This document shows, one piece after another, positions 1 to 8,368 of a stretch of 64,000 nucleotides of DNA. Below the pieces are notes generated by a model. That model made no database searches and was not told the DNA's origin. It saw nothing but the letters and a program-made list of their open reading frames with translations. The DNA is from Lichenicola sp964247725 (GTDB lineage: Bacteria > Pseudomonadota > Alphaproteobacteria > Acetobacterales > Acetobacteraceae). Location: the NCBI GenBank assembly GCA_964247725.1, contig CAXTVM010000011.1:12817-76816 (forward strand), read 5' to 3'. The translations under genes and the position numbers were made by a program. The first letter of the stretch is position 1; each line of letters opens with the position of its first letter.

Positions 1-475
<475 letters not shown>

Positions 476-489
<14 letters not shown>

Positions 490-1330
490 CGGCGTGCCTC
501 CGGCGTTGGCCGTGCCACTCCAGCGCGCCGCGGGCTCCCACCACGAGCCCGGACACGACCGCGAGCAGAGCGGCGAGGGTGAAGGCGGCCACCGTCTCGT
601 AGCCGTTGTAGAGGGTCTCGATGTGCAGCGGCACCGTCTCGGTGAGGCCGGGGATGTGGCCGGACACCACCGACACGGCGCCGAACTCGCCCAGGGCGCG
701 AGCCGTGCACAGCAGCACGCCGGATACCAGCGCGCCGCCCACCTCGGGCAGCGTGACGCGGGTCAGCACGGACAGGAAGCCGGCGCCCAGGATGGTGGCG
801 GCCTCCTCCTGGTCCCTTCCTTGCGCCTCCATCGCCGGCATCACGATGCGGGTCACGAACGGGAAAGTCACGAACAGGGTGGCGAGCAGGATGCCGGGCA
901 GCGCGAAGGTGATGCGGATGCCGTGCGCGGCGAGCTGCGGCCCGAACCAGCCCTGCGCCCCGAACAGCAGCACCCACACCAGGCCGGCGACCACCGGCGA
1001 GATCGACAGCGGCAGCTCGATCAGCACCAGCAGCGCGGCGCGGCCGGGGAAGTCGAACTTGGCGAGCGCGTAGGCGGCGAGCAGGCCGCAGACGGCGTTG
1101 ATCGGCACCACGATGGCGACCACGAGCGCGCTCAAGCGGATCGCCGACAGCGCGTCCGGGTCGGCCAGCGTCGCCAGCGCCGCCCGCAGGCCCTGGCGCA
1201 GCGCCTCGTCGAACAGGGAGAGCAGCGGCACGACCAGGAACAGCAGGGCCACGCTCCAGGCCGCCAGCGTCAGCGCCCAGGCGGCGGGGCCGCGTCCGGC
1301 GGGATGGACGGAGAACGATGCCCCGCTCAT
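476..1330 (-). CDS. cysW: Sulfate ABC transporter permease CysW
   Basis: Inner-membrane permease subunit (284 aa) of the sulfate/thiosulfate importer. It has six or so hydrophobic segments and the binding-protein-dependent transport signature around EEAATILGAGFLSVLTRVTL, which contacts the ATPase (EAA loop). The segment ALGEFGAVSVVSGHIPG near the C-terminus is characteristic of CysW, in contrast to GEYGSVIFIAGN in CysT. The ATG at 1330 overlaps the cysT stop region by 4 bp, and its stop overlaps the cysA start, so translation is probably coupled. Length matches the family. Confidence 0.93.
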
Positions 1331-2247
1331 CGCGCGAGGCCGCGCGAGGCCGGCAGCCGGCGGCGTGCCGCGGCCACCAGCAGCAGGCAGCCGGCGGCGG
1401 CGAGCAGCATGACCAGCCCGACTGCGGCGGCCCCCTGGTAGTCGAACTCCTGCAGCCGGATCACGATCAGCAGCGGCGCGATCTCGGAGACCAGCGGCTT
1501 GTTGCCGGCGATGAAGATGACGCTGCCGTACTCGCCGACGCCGCGCGCGAAGGCGAGGCCGAAGCCGGTCGCCAGCGCCGGCCACAGGGCGGGCAGCAGC
1601 ACGCGCCAGGCGATTTGCGCCGGCCGGGCGCCGAGCGTCGCCGCCGCCTCCTCGAGCTCCGCCGGCAGGTCGCGCAGCACCGGCAGCACCACCCGCACCA
1701 CGAACGGCAGGCCGACGAACACCAGCGCGATCGCGATGCCGAGCTTGGTGTAGGCGACCCGCACGCCGATGTCGGCCAGCGGGGCGCCGAGCCAGCCGGT
1801 GCGGGCGTAGAGCGTGGTCAGCGTGATGCCGGCGACCGCGGTCGGCAGCGCGAATGGCAGGTCGATCAGCGCGTCGAGCAGCCGCCAGCCCGGCGGCCGC
1901 ACGCGCCCCAGCACCCAGGCCAGCAGCAGGCCGAGCAGCGTGCAGAGCACGGCCGCACCCAGCGCCACGCCGAAGCTGAGGCGCAGCGCGGCCAGGGTGC
2001 GGCGGTCGGACAGCGCGTGCAGCAGGGCCGCCGGCCCCTGCTGCCACGGGCGCGCGGCCAGGGCCGCCAGCGGCAGCAGCACGATCAGCCCGACCCACAC
2101 CAGGGTCAGCCCGAAGCTCGGCAGCGCTCCCGGGATGACCGACGGCGTGCGGCGCGGCAGCAGGCGGGCACGGGGGGACGGATGGCCGCCCCGGCCGCCG
2201 GCAGCATCAGCGATCACCGTCCCTGGGCTCACCGTCCCTGGGCTCAC
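1327..2247 (-). CDS. cysT: Sulfate ABC transporter permease CysT (CysU)
   Basis: Second permease of the sulfate/thiosulfate importer (up to 306 aa). It carries the EAA loop (LEEAAATLGARPAQIAWRVL) and the CysT-type segment GVGEYGSVIFIAGN. The start is ambiguous. A 15-bp unit is repeated three times at the junction with the upstream gene, and each copy gives an in-frame GTG (2247, 2232, 2217) preceded by AGGGAC. I chose 2247 because its GTGA overlaps the stop of the binding-protein gene, the arrangement used elsewhere in this genome. The first 30 or so residues from any of these starts are not conserved-looking and precede the first membrane segment. Confidence 0.9.
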   Translation of the reverse strand: MSPGTVSPGTVIADAAGGRGGHPSPRARLLPRRTPSVIPGALPSFGLTLVWVGLIVLLPLAALAARPWQQGPAALLHALSDRRTLAALRLSFGVALGAAVLCTLLGLLLAWVLGRVRPPGWRLLDALIDLPFALPTAVAGITLTTLYARTGWLGAPLADIGVRVAYTKLGIAIALVFVGLPFVVRVVLPVLRDLPAELEEAAATLGARPAQIAWRVLLPALWPALATGFGLAFARGVGEYGSVIFIAGNKPLVSEIAPLLIVIRLQEFDYQGAAAVGLVMLLAAAGCLLLVAAARRRLPASRGLAR

Positions 2248-2259
2248 CGTCCCTGGGCC
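2215..2259. repeat. Three tandem copies of a 15-bp unit at a stop/start overlap
   Basis: Plus-strand unit CACCGTCCCTGGGCT occurs three times without spacing (last copy ends in C instead of T). On the coding (minus) strand each copy reads as AGGGAC followed by GGTGA, so each has a Shine-Dalgarno-like stretch and an overlapping GTG/TGA. The stop of the sulfate-binding protein lies in one copy and up to three in-frame cysT start codons arise. Confidence 0.95.
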
Positions 2260-3248
2260 GAGATCGTGTCGAAGACGCCGCCGGGGCCGAAATGCTTCGG
2301 CTGCAGCACGCTCCAGCCGCCCAGGCTCTCGACGTCGTAGGTCTTGACGGCGGGGAACTCCGCCCGGTGCCGCGCCGCCACCGCCGGGTCGATCGCCCGG
2401 TAGTGGTGCCGCGCCACGGTCTCCTGGCCCTCGGGCGAGTAGAGGTAGCGGAGATAGGCCTCGGCCACCGCCTGCGAGCCGCGGCTGCGGGCCACGCTGT
2501 CGACCACCGCGACCACCGGCTCGGCCACCACCGACGTCGTCGGATAGACGATGTCGAACCGGCCCTGGCCCAGATCGTGGGCGGCGAGCAGCGCCTCGTC
2601 CTCCCAGGCCAGCAGCACGTCGCCCTCGCCGCGCTGCACGAAGCTGTTGGTGGAGCCGCGCGAGCCGCTGTCCAGGATCGGCACGTGCCGGTAGAGCGCG
2701 GCGAGGTACGCCTCCGCCTTCGCCTCGTCGGCCCCTGGCTGGTGCAGCGCCCAGAGGTAGGCGGCGATGTAGGCCCAGCGTCCGCCGCTGGAGGTCTTGG
2801 GGTTGGCCGTGATCACCTGCACGCCGTCTCGGACCAGGTCCGGCCAGTCGGCGAGGTGCTTCGGGTTGCCGGCGCGGACCAGGAACACGATGGTGCTGGT
2901 GTAGGGCACCGCATGGTTCGGCAGGCGCGTCGCCCAGTCCCGCGCCAGCAGGCCGCGGGCGGCCAGCGCGTCGACGTCGGAGGCGATGCCCAGCGTCACC
3001 ACGTCGGCCTGGAGCCCGTCGAGCACCGACCGCGCCTGCGCGCCGGAACCGCCGTGCGAGGCGCTGATCGCGAGCGCATCGCCGGTCCGGCTCTTCCAGA
3101 GCGCCTCGAACTGCGCGTCGACGTCGTTGTAGAGCTCGCGCGTCGGGTCGTAGGACACGTTGAGGAGGGTGCCGACGCCTGCCGCCGCGGCCGGCGACAG
3201 GCAGGCCAGGGCGATCGCCAGGCCAGTCATCGGGAGGCGGCGGCTCAT
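2244..3248 (-). CDS. Periplasmic sulfate/thiosulfate-binding protein (Sbp/CysP family)
   Basis: Captures sulfate or thiosulfate in the periplasm and delivers it to CysT/CysW. 334 aa with an N-terminal signal peptide (basic n-region MSRRLP, hydrophobic core, cleavage near AAAAG). The two family signatures are present: NVSYDPTRELY near residue 30 and NPKTSSGGRWAYIAAYLWAL near residue 150. Length fits the family. It is the first gene of the sulfate operon. Sbp and CysP cannot be told apart from sequence inspection alone, so no symbol is given. An inverted TATAAC/GTTATA pair sits about 15-35 bp upstream and may be part of the promoter. Confidence 0.93.
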   Translation of the reverse strand: MSRRLPMTGLAIALACLSPAAAAGVGTLLNVSYDPTRELYNDVDAQFEALWKSRTGDALAISASHGGSGAQARSVLDGLQADVVTLGIASDVDALAARGLLARDWATRLPNHAVPYTSTIVFLVRAGNPKHLADWPDLVRDGVQVITANPKTSSGGRWAYIAAYLWALHQPGADEAKAEAYLAALYRHVPILDSGSRGSTNSFVQRGEGDVLLAWEDEALLAAHDLGQGRFDIVYPTTSVVAEPVVAVVDSVARSRGSQAVAEAYLRYLYSPEGQETVARHHYRAIDPAVAARHRAEFPAVKTYDVESLGGWSVLQPKHFGPGGVFDTISAQGR

Positions 3249-3333
3249 CGGGGTTCTGCCTTATAACGACCAAGATGCGTTATACGGAAATCCTACGACT
3301 GAAAAGAGGTGTTGCGGCTTCTTTCAGTTAGGG

Positions 3334-3514
3334 AGGAAGGCCAGGGCGCTGCCCTGGACCCGTTGGGCCGTCACGCGAAGCGTGCTTGCGCACGACCGCT
3401 CCAATCCCGATCCGTAAGAAGACGGTTCCTGTTCGAAGGCATAACCTAAACGAATCGGGGCCTGGGGCCCGCGGCCCCAGTGGGGTCCAGGGGCAAAGCC
3501 CCTGGCCTTCTTCC
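3334..3514. repeat. Bipartite palindromic intergenic element, family 1, copy 1 (long form)
   Basis: Begins with the hairpin CCAGGGCGCTGCCCTGG, continues through a GC-rich arm and the core AATCCCGATCCGTAAG, and ends with ACGAATCGGGG, GGGGCCCGCGGCCCC and the hairpin CCAGGGGCAAAGCCCCTGG. The two ends are imperfect inverted repeats. This copy carries an extra GTCACGCGAAGCGTG insertion in its left arm. It fills the gap between divergent cysP and the amidohydrolase gene. Confidence 0.9.
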
Positions 3515-3544
3515 CACGGCATCACCACGGCAAGGAGAGACACG

Positions 3545-4579
3545 ATGAAGATCATCTGCGTCGAGGAGCACGTCATCGATCCCGACATCGTGCGGGCCGG
3601 GCGACCGATGGCGGCCACGGTCGGGAGCTACGTCGCGGACCTGGGGACGCGGTTCGACGACGAGCCGGACTCGTTCGGCGACGGCCTGCCGCACCTGAAC
3701 CTGGCCAAGCGGGCGGTCGAGCTGGCGCACGACGACGGCGACGGCCGGCTCGCCGACATGGACCGGCACGGCATCGACATGCAGGTGCTGTCCTGCACCA
3801 GCCCGGTGCAGATCGTCTCGGTCGCCGACGCGCCCGGCCTGGCGCGGGCCAGCAACGACCGCCTGGCGCGCGCGGTCCGCGCCCACCCGACCCGGTTCGG
3901 CGCCTTCGCCGCCCTGCCGTGGCAGGACCCGCGGGCGGCGGTGGACGAGCTCGACCGCGCTGCCGGCGAGCTCGGCCATGTCGGCGCGCTGCTGGTCGGC
4001 CGGCCGGGCGAGACCTTCCTGGACGACCCGCGCTACCTGCCGGTGCTGGCCAAGCTGGGTGAGCTGGGCATGCCGCTCTACGTGCATCCCGGCCTGCCGC
4101 TGCCGGCGGTGCAGGCGCCCTACTACGGCGGGCTGGACCCCGAGGTCACCGTCCGGCTGTCGATGTTCGGCTGGGGCTGGCACAGCGAGGCCGGAATCCA
4201 CGTCGTCCGGATGATGCTGGCCGGGCTGTTCGAGACGGTGCCGAACCTGCAGGTCATCAGCGGCCATTGGGGCGAGATGGTGCCGTTCTTCCTCAACCGC
4301 CTCGACGACATGATCCCGCCCGGCGCCAGCCGCCTGTCGCGGACGATGTCGGAGACCTACCGCGCGCACGTGTCGGTCACGCCGAGCGGCATGATGAACA
4401 GGCCGCATTTCGACTTCGTCAGGGCGGTGCTGGGGTCGGAGCGGATCATCTATTCGGTCGACTACCCGTTCCTGACCCAGACCGGCGCGCGCGGCTTCCT
4501 GGAGGGCCTGCCGATCGGCCAAGACGAGCGGGAGATGATCGCCCACGGCAACGTGGAGGCGCTGTTCCCCCGCCGCTGA
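3545..4579 (+). CDS. Amidohydrolase family 2 protein (ACMSD/resorcylate-decarboxylase-like)
   Basis: Metal-dependent TIM-barrel hydrolase or decarboxylase of 344 aa. Family features: the N-terminal EEH metal motif (CVEEHVID), a barrel His in YVHPG near residue 183, SGHWGE near residue 240 and the Asp of SVDYPF near residue 303. Such enzymes decarboxylate hydroxybenzoates or 2-amino-3-carboxymuconate semialdehyde, or hydrolyse related compounds; the substrate here cannot be read from sequence. The ATG at 3545 has a strong AAGGAGA site 8 nt upstream. The gene is monocistronic, between the sulfate operon (divergent) and znuB (convergent). Confidence 0.85.
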   Translation: MKIICVEEHVIDPDIVRAGRPMAATVGSYVADLGTRFDDEPDSFGDGLPHLNLAKRAVELAHDDGDGRLADMDRHGIDMQVLSCTSPVQIVSVADAPGLARASNDRLARAVRAHPTRFGAFAALPWQDPRAAVDELDRAAGELGHVGALLVGRPGETFLDDPRYLPVLAKLGELGMPLYVHPGLPLPAVQAPYYGGLDPEVTVRLSMFGWGWHSEAGIHVVRMMLAGLFETVPNLQVISGHWGEMVPFFLNRLDDMIPPGASRLSRTMSETYRAHVSVTPSGMMNRPHFDFVRAVLGSERIIYSVDYPFLTQTGARGFLEGLPIGQDEREMIAHGNVEALFPRR

Positions 4580-4606
4580 GCGGGCGGCGCCCCGCCCGCG
4601 GCGGGG

Positions 4607-5425
4607 TCAGCCGGCGGCCCGCATCGAGGGCCCGCGCCCGCGCGGCAGGCAGGACAGCCCGTAGGCCAGCGCGCTCAGCGCGGTGATCCAGAACGAGGCC
4701 GGCCAGTCGGTGAACCAGGCCAGGGCGATGCCGCCCCAGGCCTCCGCCAGCGCCAGCGCCGCCGACAGCAGCAGGCCGGGACCGAGGCGCACCGTGAGCC
4801 GCTGCGCCGCCGCCGCCGGCCCCACCATCAGCGTGAACACCAGCAGCACGCCGACGATCTGGGCACAGCCGGCGGTGCAGAGCCCGACCAGGGCCAGGAA
4901 CAGCAGCGACACCAGCCGCAGCGACACGCCGCGCGCCTCCGCCAGCTCCGGCTGCAGGGTCGCGAACAGCAGCGGCCGCGCGATCACGCCCAAGCCCGCC
5001 ACCGCCAGCAGGCACAGCCCCGCCAGCCCCCAGACGGTGGCGCGGTCGACGCCGAACACGTTGCCGAACAGCAGCGCGGTCGCCTGGCTCGCATAGGCAG
5101 TGAAGAAATGCAGGAACAGCAGGCCGAGGCCGAGCGAGGTCGCCAGCACCATGCCGATCGCGACGTCGCGCCCGGCCAGGCGCTCGCCGAGCAGGCCCAT
5201 GCCGATGCCGGCCGCGACCGTGACGCCAACCAGGCCCCACAGCGGCGAGATGCCGAGCAGCACGGCGCCGGTGGCCCCGGTGAAACCCACGTGCGACAGC
5301 GCATGGCCGGCGAAGGTCTGGCCGCGCAGCACCAGGACATGGCCGACCAGCCCGGACATCACCGCGACCAGCCCGCCGGCGGCGAACGCGTTGCGCATGA
5401 AGTCGTAGCCGAGCAGGCCGGTCAC
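4607..5425 (-). CDS. znuB: Zinc ABC transporter permease ZnuB
   Basis: Inner-membrane permease of the high-affinity zinc importer (272 aa, ABC-3 family). Hydrophobic segments run through the whole length, with the family-typical GQTFAGHALSHVGFTGA near residue 35 and VGVLLVFTLMVGPAAAA near residue 190. It starts with GTG, whose GTGA overlaps the stop of znuC by 4 bp. Cognate metal is inferred from znuC, znuA and zur next to it; manganese permeases share the fold. Confidence 0.93.
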   Translation of the reverse strand: MTGLLGYDFMRNAFAAGGLVAVMSGLVGHVLVLRGQTFAGHALSHVGFTGATGAVLLGISPLWGLVGVTVAAGIGMGLLGERLAGRDVAIGMVLATSLGLGLLFLHFFTAYASQATALLFGNVFGVDRATVWGLAGLCLLAVAGLGVIARPLLFATLQPELAEARGVSLRLVSLLFLALVGLCTAGCAQIVGVLLVFTLMVGPAAAAQRLTVRLGPGLLLSAALALAEAWGGIALAWFTDWPASFWITALSALAYGLSCLPRGRGPSMRAAG

Positions 5426-6240
5426 GCCCGGGCGCCCGGATGGGCGTGGTGCGGGTCGTGGCGGTGCGGGTCGCGCTCCATGTCCTGCGCGCCCGACATC
5501 ACGAAGATCCGGCCGCCGACGCGCATGACCTCGATCGGCGCCCCGTAGAGGTGGGACAGCACCGGCGCGGTGATGACCTCGTCGACGCTGCCCAGGCTGG
5601 CCCGGCCGCCGCCCAGGTAGAGCACGCGGTCGAGTGCGCCCAGCAGCGGGTTGAGCTCGTGCGCGCTGAACAGCACGGTGATGCCGAGCGCGCGCTGCAG
5701 CCGCCGCACCAGCGCCACCACCTCGCCCTGCCGGTGCGGGTCGAGCGAGATCAGCGGCTCGTCCAGCAGCAGCAGCCGCGGCCGGCCGAGCAGGCTCTGC
5801 GCCAGCAGCAGGCGCTGCCGCTCGCCGCCGGACAGCTCGGTCATCGGCCGGTCGGCCAGCGCCGCGGCGCCGACCAGCTCCAGCGCCTCGTCCACCGCGC
5901 GCCGCGCCGCCGGGCGCAGCAGCGGCAGGCCCCAGCGATGCCCGTCCGCGGCGGCGGCGACGAAGGTGCGGCCGCTGAGCCGGAGGGCGGCGCTCGCGCG
6001 CAGCTGCGGCATGTAGCCGACCGCGTCGTTGCCGCGGCCGACCGGGCGTCCGTGCACGGCGATGCGGCCCGCCGCCAGCGGCACCAGACCCAGGATCGCC
6101 CGCATCAGCGTGGTCTTGCCGGCGCCGTTCGGCCCCAGCACGCCGACGAATTCGCCGTCGGCGACGGCGAGGCTGATGCGCTCCAGCACGACGCGGTTGC
6201 CGAGGCGGATCGTCACGTCGTCCAGGGCGATGGCGCTCAT
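5422..6240 (-). CDS. znuC: Zinc ABC transporter ATP-binding protein ZnuC
   Basis: ATPase of the zinc importer, 272 aa from the ATG at 6240 (an in-frame GTG at 6252 is an alternative; neither has an obvious ribosome-binding site). Walker A GPNGAGKTTLM near residue 36, signature LSGGERQRLLLAQSLL near 138, Walker B RLLLLDEPLISLD near 158, switch His in FSAHEL near 193. The C-terminus ends in a His-rich tail (RDPHRHDPHHAHP), common in ZnuC and a likely metal-sensing or metal-binding extension. A family-1 repeat separates it from znuA upstream, so it may or may not be on the znuA transcript. Confidence 0.93.
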   Translation of the reverse strand: MSAIALDDVTIRLGNRVVLERISLAVADGEFVGVLGPNGAGKTTLMRAILGLVPLAAGRIAVHGRPVGRGNDAVGYMPQLRASAALRLSGRTFVAAAADGHRWGLPLLRPAARRAVDEALELVGAAALADRPMTELSGGERQRLLLAQSLLGRPRLLLLDEPLISLDPHRQGEVVALVRRLQRALGITVLFSAHELNPLLGALDRVLYLGGGRASLGSVDEVITAPVLSHLYGAPIEVMRVGGRIFVMSGAQDMERDPHRHDPHHAHPGARA

Positions 6241-6266
6241 TTGGGGGGGCACTCATGCGGGGCTGA

Positions 6267-6420
6267 GGAGAAGGCCAGGGCGCTGCCCTGGACCCGTTGG
6301 GGCCGCGGGCCCCAAACCCCATTTCATAAGAAGATCAGCCATGTATGAAAGTACGACCTTAACGAATCGGGGCCCGCGGCCCCAGTGGGGTCCAGGGGCA
6401 AAGCCCCTGGCCTTCTTCCT
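6267..6420. repeat. Bipartite palindromic intergenic element, family 1, copy 2 (long form)
   Basis: Hairpin CCAGGGCGCTGCCCTGG, GGGGCCGCGGGCCCC arm, core ATTTCATAAGAAGA, CTTAACGAATCGGGG and closing hairpin CCAGGGGCAAAGCCCCTGG. Lies between znuA and znuC, which are in the same orientation, so here it would interrupt or attenuate an otherwise continuous zinc operon. Confidence 0.9.
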
Positions 6421-6428
6421 CACGGGCA

Positions 6429-7394
6429 CTATGCGGGCGAGGTGGACAGCGTCCGGTCGAGCGCGTCGAGCTGGCCCAGGATCCAGGCCTGGTAGCTCGT
6501 CGCCGCGCGGGGCTCGGTCTCGGTGACGCCGAGGACCGGGATTCTGGCCGCGTGCGCGAGGCGCAGCAGGCGATCGGCGGCGCTATCGGTGGCTTGGGCG
6601 TTGTAGATGAACAGCCGCACCCTGTGGCCGCGGAGGTCGTCCTCCATCGCCGCCACGTCGGCGGCACTCGGCTCGGTGTCGTTCATCACCGCGAGCTGGA
6701 AGCGCTGGTTGCGCATCTGGAGGCCCAGCGCCTGCGCCATGTAGCCGAACACCGGCTCGGTCGCGGTGACGGGCAGGCCGGCATACTTCGCCCGCAACGC
6801 CGCGATCCTGGCGGTGATCGGGGCGAGCGAGCCGAGGAAGCGGTCGAGCCGCGCCGCGTAGTCGGCCCGATGCGCGGGATCGTCGGCAGAGAGGTCGGCC
6901 GACAGCGCCCGGGCCACCGCCGGCATGGTCTCGGGCGCGTACCAGAGGTGCGGGTTGTCGCCGGCATGGTGGCCGGTCAGCGCCGCGGCGACCACGGCCT
7001 GGCGGCGGTCCGAGCGCGCCGACGCCAGCAGCTTGTCCATCCAGGGATCGTAGTCGGCTCCGTTGTAGACGACCATGCGCGCGGCGGAGAGGTCGCGGGC
7101 GACCGACGGGCTCGCCTCGAACAGGTGCGGGTCCTCGTCCGGGTTGCTGAGGATGCAGGCGACGCTCCAGCCCGGGCCGGCGAGCTGGGCGGCGACGTCA
7201 CCGTAGAAGTTCTCCGCCGCGACGATCCCGGGCCGGGCGTGCGCCCGGGCGCCGACGGCGACCATGAGGAGCGACAGCGCCGCCGCGGGCAGCAGGCGTC
7301 CCGAGGCCGATGCGGGGACGGGCGGCGCCGGCGATCCGGCCATGGCGGCGGCTGCGCTCGGGTTGTCGGACCATGCGCCGCGACGTGACCGCAT
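6429..7394 (-). CDS. znuA: Periplasmic zinc-binding protein ZnuA
   Basis: Solute-binding protein of the zinc importer (321 aa). The ATG at 7394 follows GGAGGACGAGGG. It has a long basic n-region and a signal peptide ending near residue 57 (GARAHA). Metal-site motifs of the cluster A-I family are visible: DPHLFEASP near residue 98, NPHLWYAPETMP near 156 and NDTEPSAADV near 240. The long His/Asp-rich loop found in many ZnuA proteins is absent; only GHHAGDNPH is there. A Zur-type half-site lies directly upstream, consistent with zinc repression. Confidence 0.92.
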   Translation of the reverse strand: MRSRRGAWSDNPSAAAAMAGSPAPPVPASASGRLLPAAALSLLMVAVGARAHARPGIVAAENFYGDVAAQLAGPGWSVACILSNPDEDPHLFEASPSVARDLSAARMVVYNGADYDPWMDKLLASARSDRRQAVVAAALTGHHAGDNPHLWYAPETMPAVARALSADLSADDPAHRADYAARLDRFLGSLAPITARIAALRAKYAGLPVTATEPVFGYMAQALGLQMRNQRFQLAVMNDTEPSAADVAAMEDDLRGHRVRLFIYNAQATDSAADRLLRLAHAARIPVLGVTETEPRAATSYQAWILGQLDALDRTLSTSPA

Positions 7395-7428
7395 CCCTCG
7401 TCCTCCCCAGGTCAGCCGCGATCGGCTG

Positions 7429-7451
7429 AACGTTATAATGTTTGAGTAACA
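7429..7451 (-). promoter_or_regulatory. Candidate Zur box upstream of znuA
   Basis: The stretch GAACGTTATAATGTTTGAG contains GTTATAAT, matching the left half of the Fur/Zur-type GTTATANTATAAC consensus, with a degenerate second half (GTAAC). It is 35-57 bp upstream of the znuA start and close to zur. The same heptamer GTTATAA recurs twice in front of the TonB receptor. Confidence 0.55.
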
Positions 7452-7509
7452 GCGGGCCGGCCGGGCGCCAAGCCGGCCGGGCGGTGTTTCCATGGCTGTC
7501 GCCTAGGCG

Positions 7510-7669
7510 AGAAGGCCAGGGGCTTTGCCCCTGGACCCCACTGGGGCCGCGGGCCCCAGGCCCCGATTTGTTAAGGGTGGACCTTCAAGCCGGGACTATC
7601 TCCTTGACGAATCAGGGTTTGGAGCCCGCGGCCCCAACGGGTCCTGGGCAGCGCCCTGGCCTTCTCCTC
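7510..7669. repeat. Bipartite palindromic intergenic element, family 1, copy 3 (inverted)
   Basis: Same element as copies 1 and 2 in the opposite orientation: starts with GCCAGGGGCTTTGCCCCTGG and ends with CCTGGGCAGCGCCCTGG, with GATTTGTTAAGG and GACGAATCAGGG flanking the core. Located between the divergent znuA and zur genes. Confidence 0.9.
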
Positions 7670-7740
7670 ACATGCGATACCTTCCTGGAGATCCGGCGCC
7701 TGGGCTACCATCGGCGCTTCGCCCAAGGCAGAGGTGGCCC

Positions 7741-8274
7741 GTGCTTGCTCCCGTGTTCTCGAAGCGGACGGACGCCCTGCTGACGCAGGCGCGCACGCTG
7801 TGCGAGCGGCGCGGTGCCCAGCTCACCGAGCTGCGCCGCAAGGTGCTGGGGCTGGTGCTGGAGAGCGATCGCCCGACCGGCGCCTACGACCTGCTCGACC
7901 AGCTGCGCGCCCACCACAAGGGCGCCGCACCGCCCACCGTGTATCGGGCGCTCGACTTCCTGCTGGAGCAGGGCCTCGTGCACAAGGTCGAGCGGCTGTC
8001 CGCCTATGTCGGCTGCGTCCATCCCAGCGAGGAGGACGACCATCACCATGCGGCGCAGTTCCTGATCTGCCACCGCTGCGGCCAGGTGACGGAGCTGGAG
8101 GACCCCAGGGTCGCCCGGGCGCTGGTCGAGGTCGCGCGCGAGCAGGGCTTCCGGCCCACCGGCTCGACGATGGAGGTGGAAGGCATCTGCGCCGCCTGCG
8201 CCGCTGCCGCTCCGGGGGCTCCGGGCACCCAGGGCGGCACGGGCGCCGCGAGCGCTCCCGCCGCCGTGGGGTGA
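7741..8274 (+). CDS. zur: Zinc-responsive Fur-family repressor Zur
   Basis: Fur-family regulator (177 aa) that represses zinc uptake when Zn(II) is bound. N-terminal winged helix includes TELRRKVLGLVLES and PPTVYRALDFLLEQGLVHKVE. Metal-site features are the HPSEEDDHHHAAQFLICHRCG segment, with CHRCG and a second CAAC pair forming the structural zinc site, and the HHH loop. The GTG at 7741 has GAGG upstream; a GTG at 7753 is also possible. The C-terminal 20 or so residues are Ala/Gly-rich. Divergent from znuA, the usual arrangement. Zur rather than Fur is inferred from the neighbours and the CxxC pairs. Confidence 0.9.
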   Translation: MLAPVFSKRTDALLTQARTLCERRGAQLTELRRKVLGLVLESDRPTGAYDLLDQLRAHHKGAAPPTVYRALDFLLEQGLVHKVERLSAYVGCVHPSEEDDHHHAAQFLICHRCGQVTELEDPRVARALVEVAREQGFRPTGSTMEVEGICAACAAAAPGAPGTQGGTGAASAPAAVG

Positions 8275-8368
8275 CCGGCCGGCCCCCGGGCTGACCGGGG
8301 GGGCGTGCCGCCGCGGCCGCGGCGCCGACGGGATCGTCCGACGGCCCTCCGGCAGGGGTGGACGTCGC

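Noticed and set aside
3262..3287. TATAAC...GTTATA inverted repeat before the sulfate-binding protein as a possible Zur site
   Set aside because: It shares the TTATAAC heptamer with the zinc promoters, but spacing (11 bp) differs and the gene belongs to sulfate uptake; it may just be AT-rich promoter sequence.
7525..7740. Upstream in-frame extension of zur beginning with an ATG at 7525
   Set aside because: The extension is translated family-1 repeat sequence; GTG 7741 has a proper ribosome-binding site and starts just before the Fur domain.
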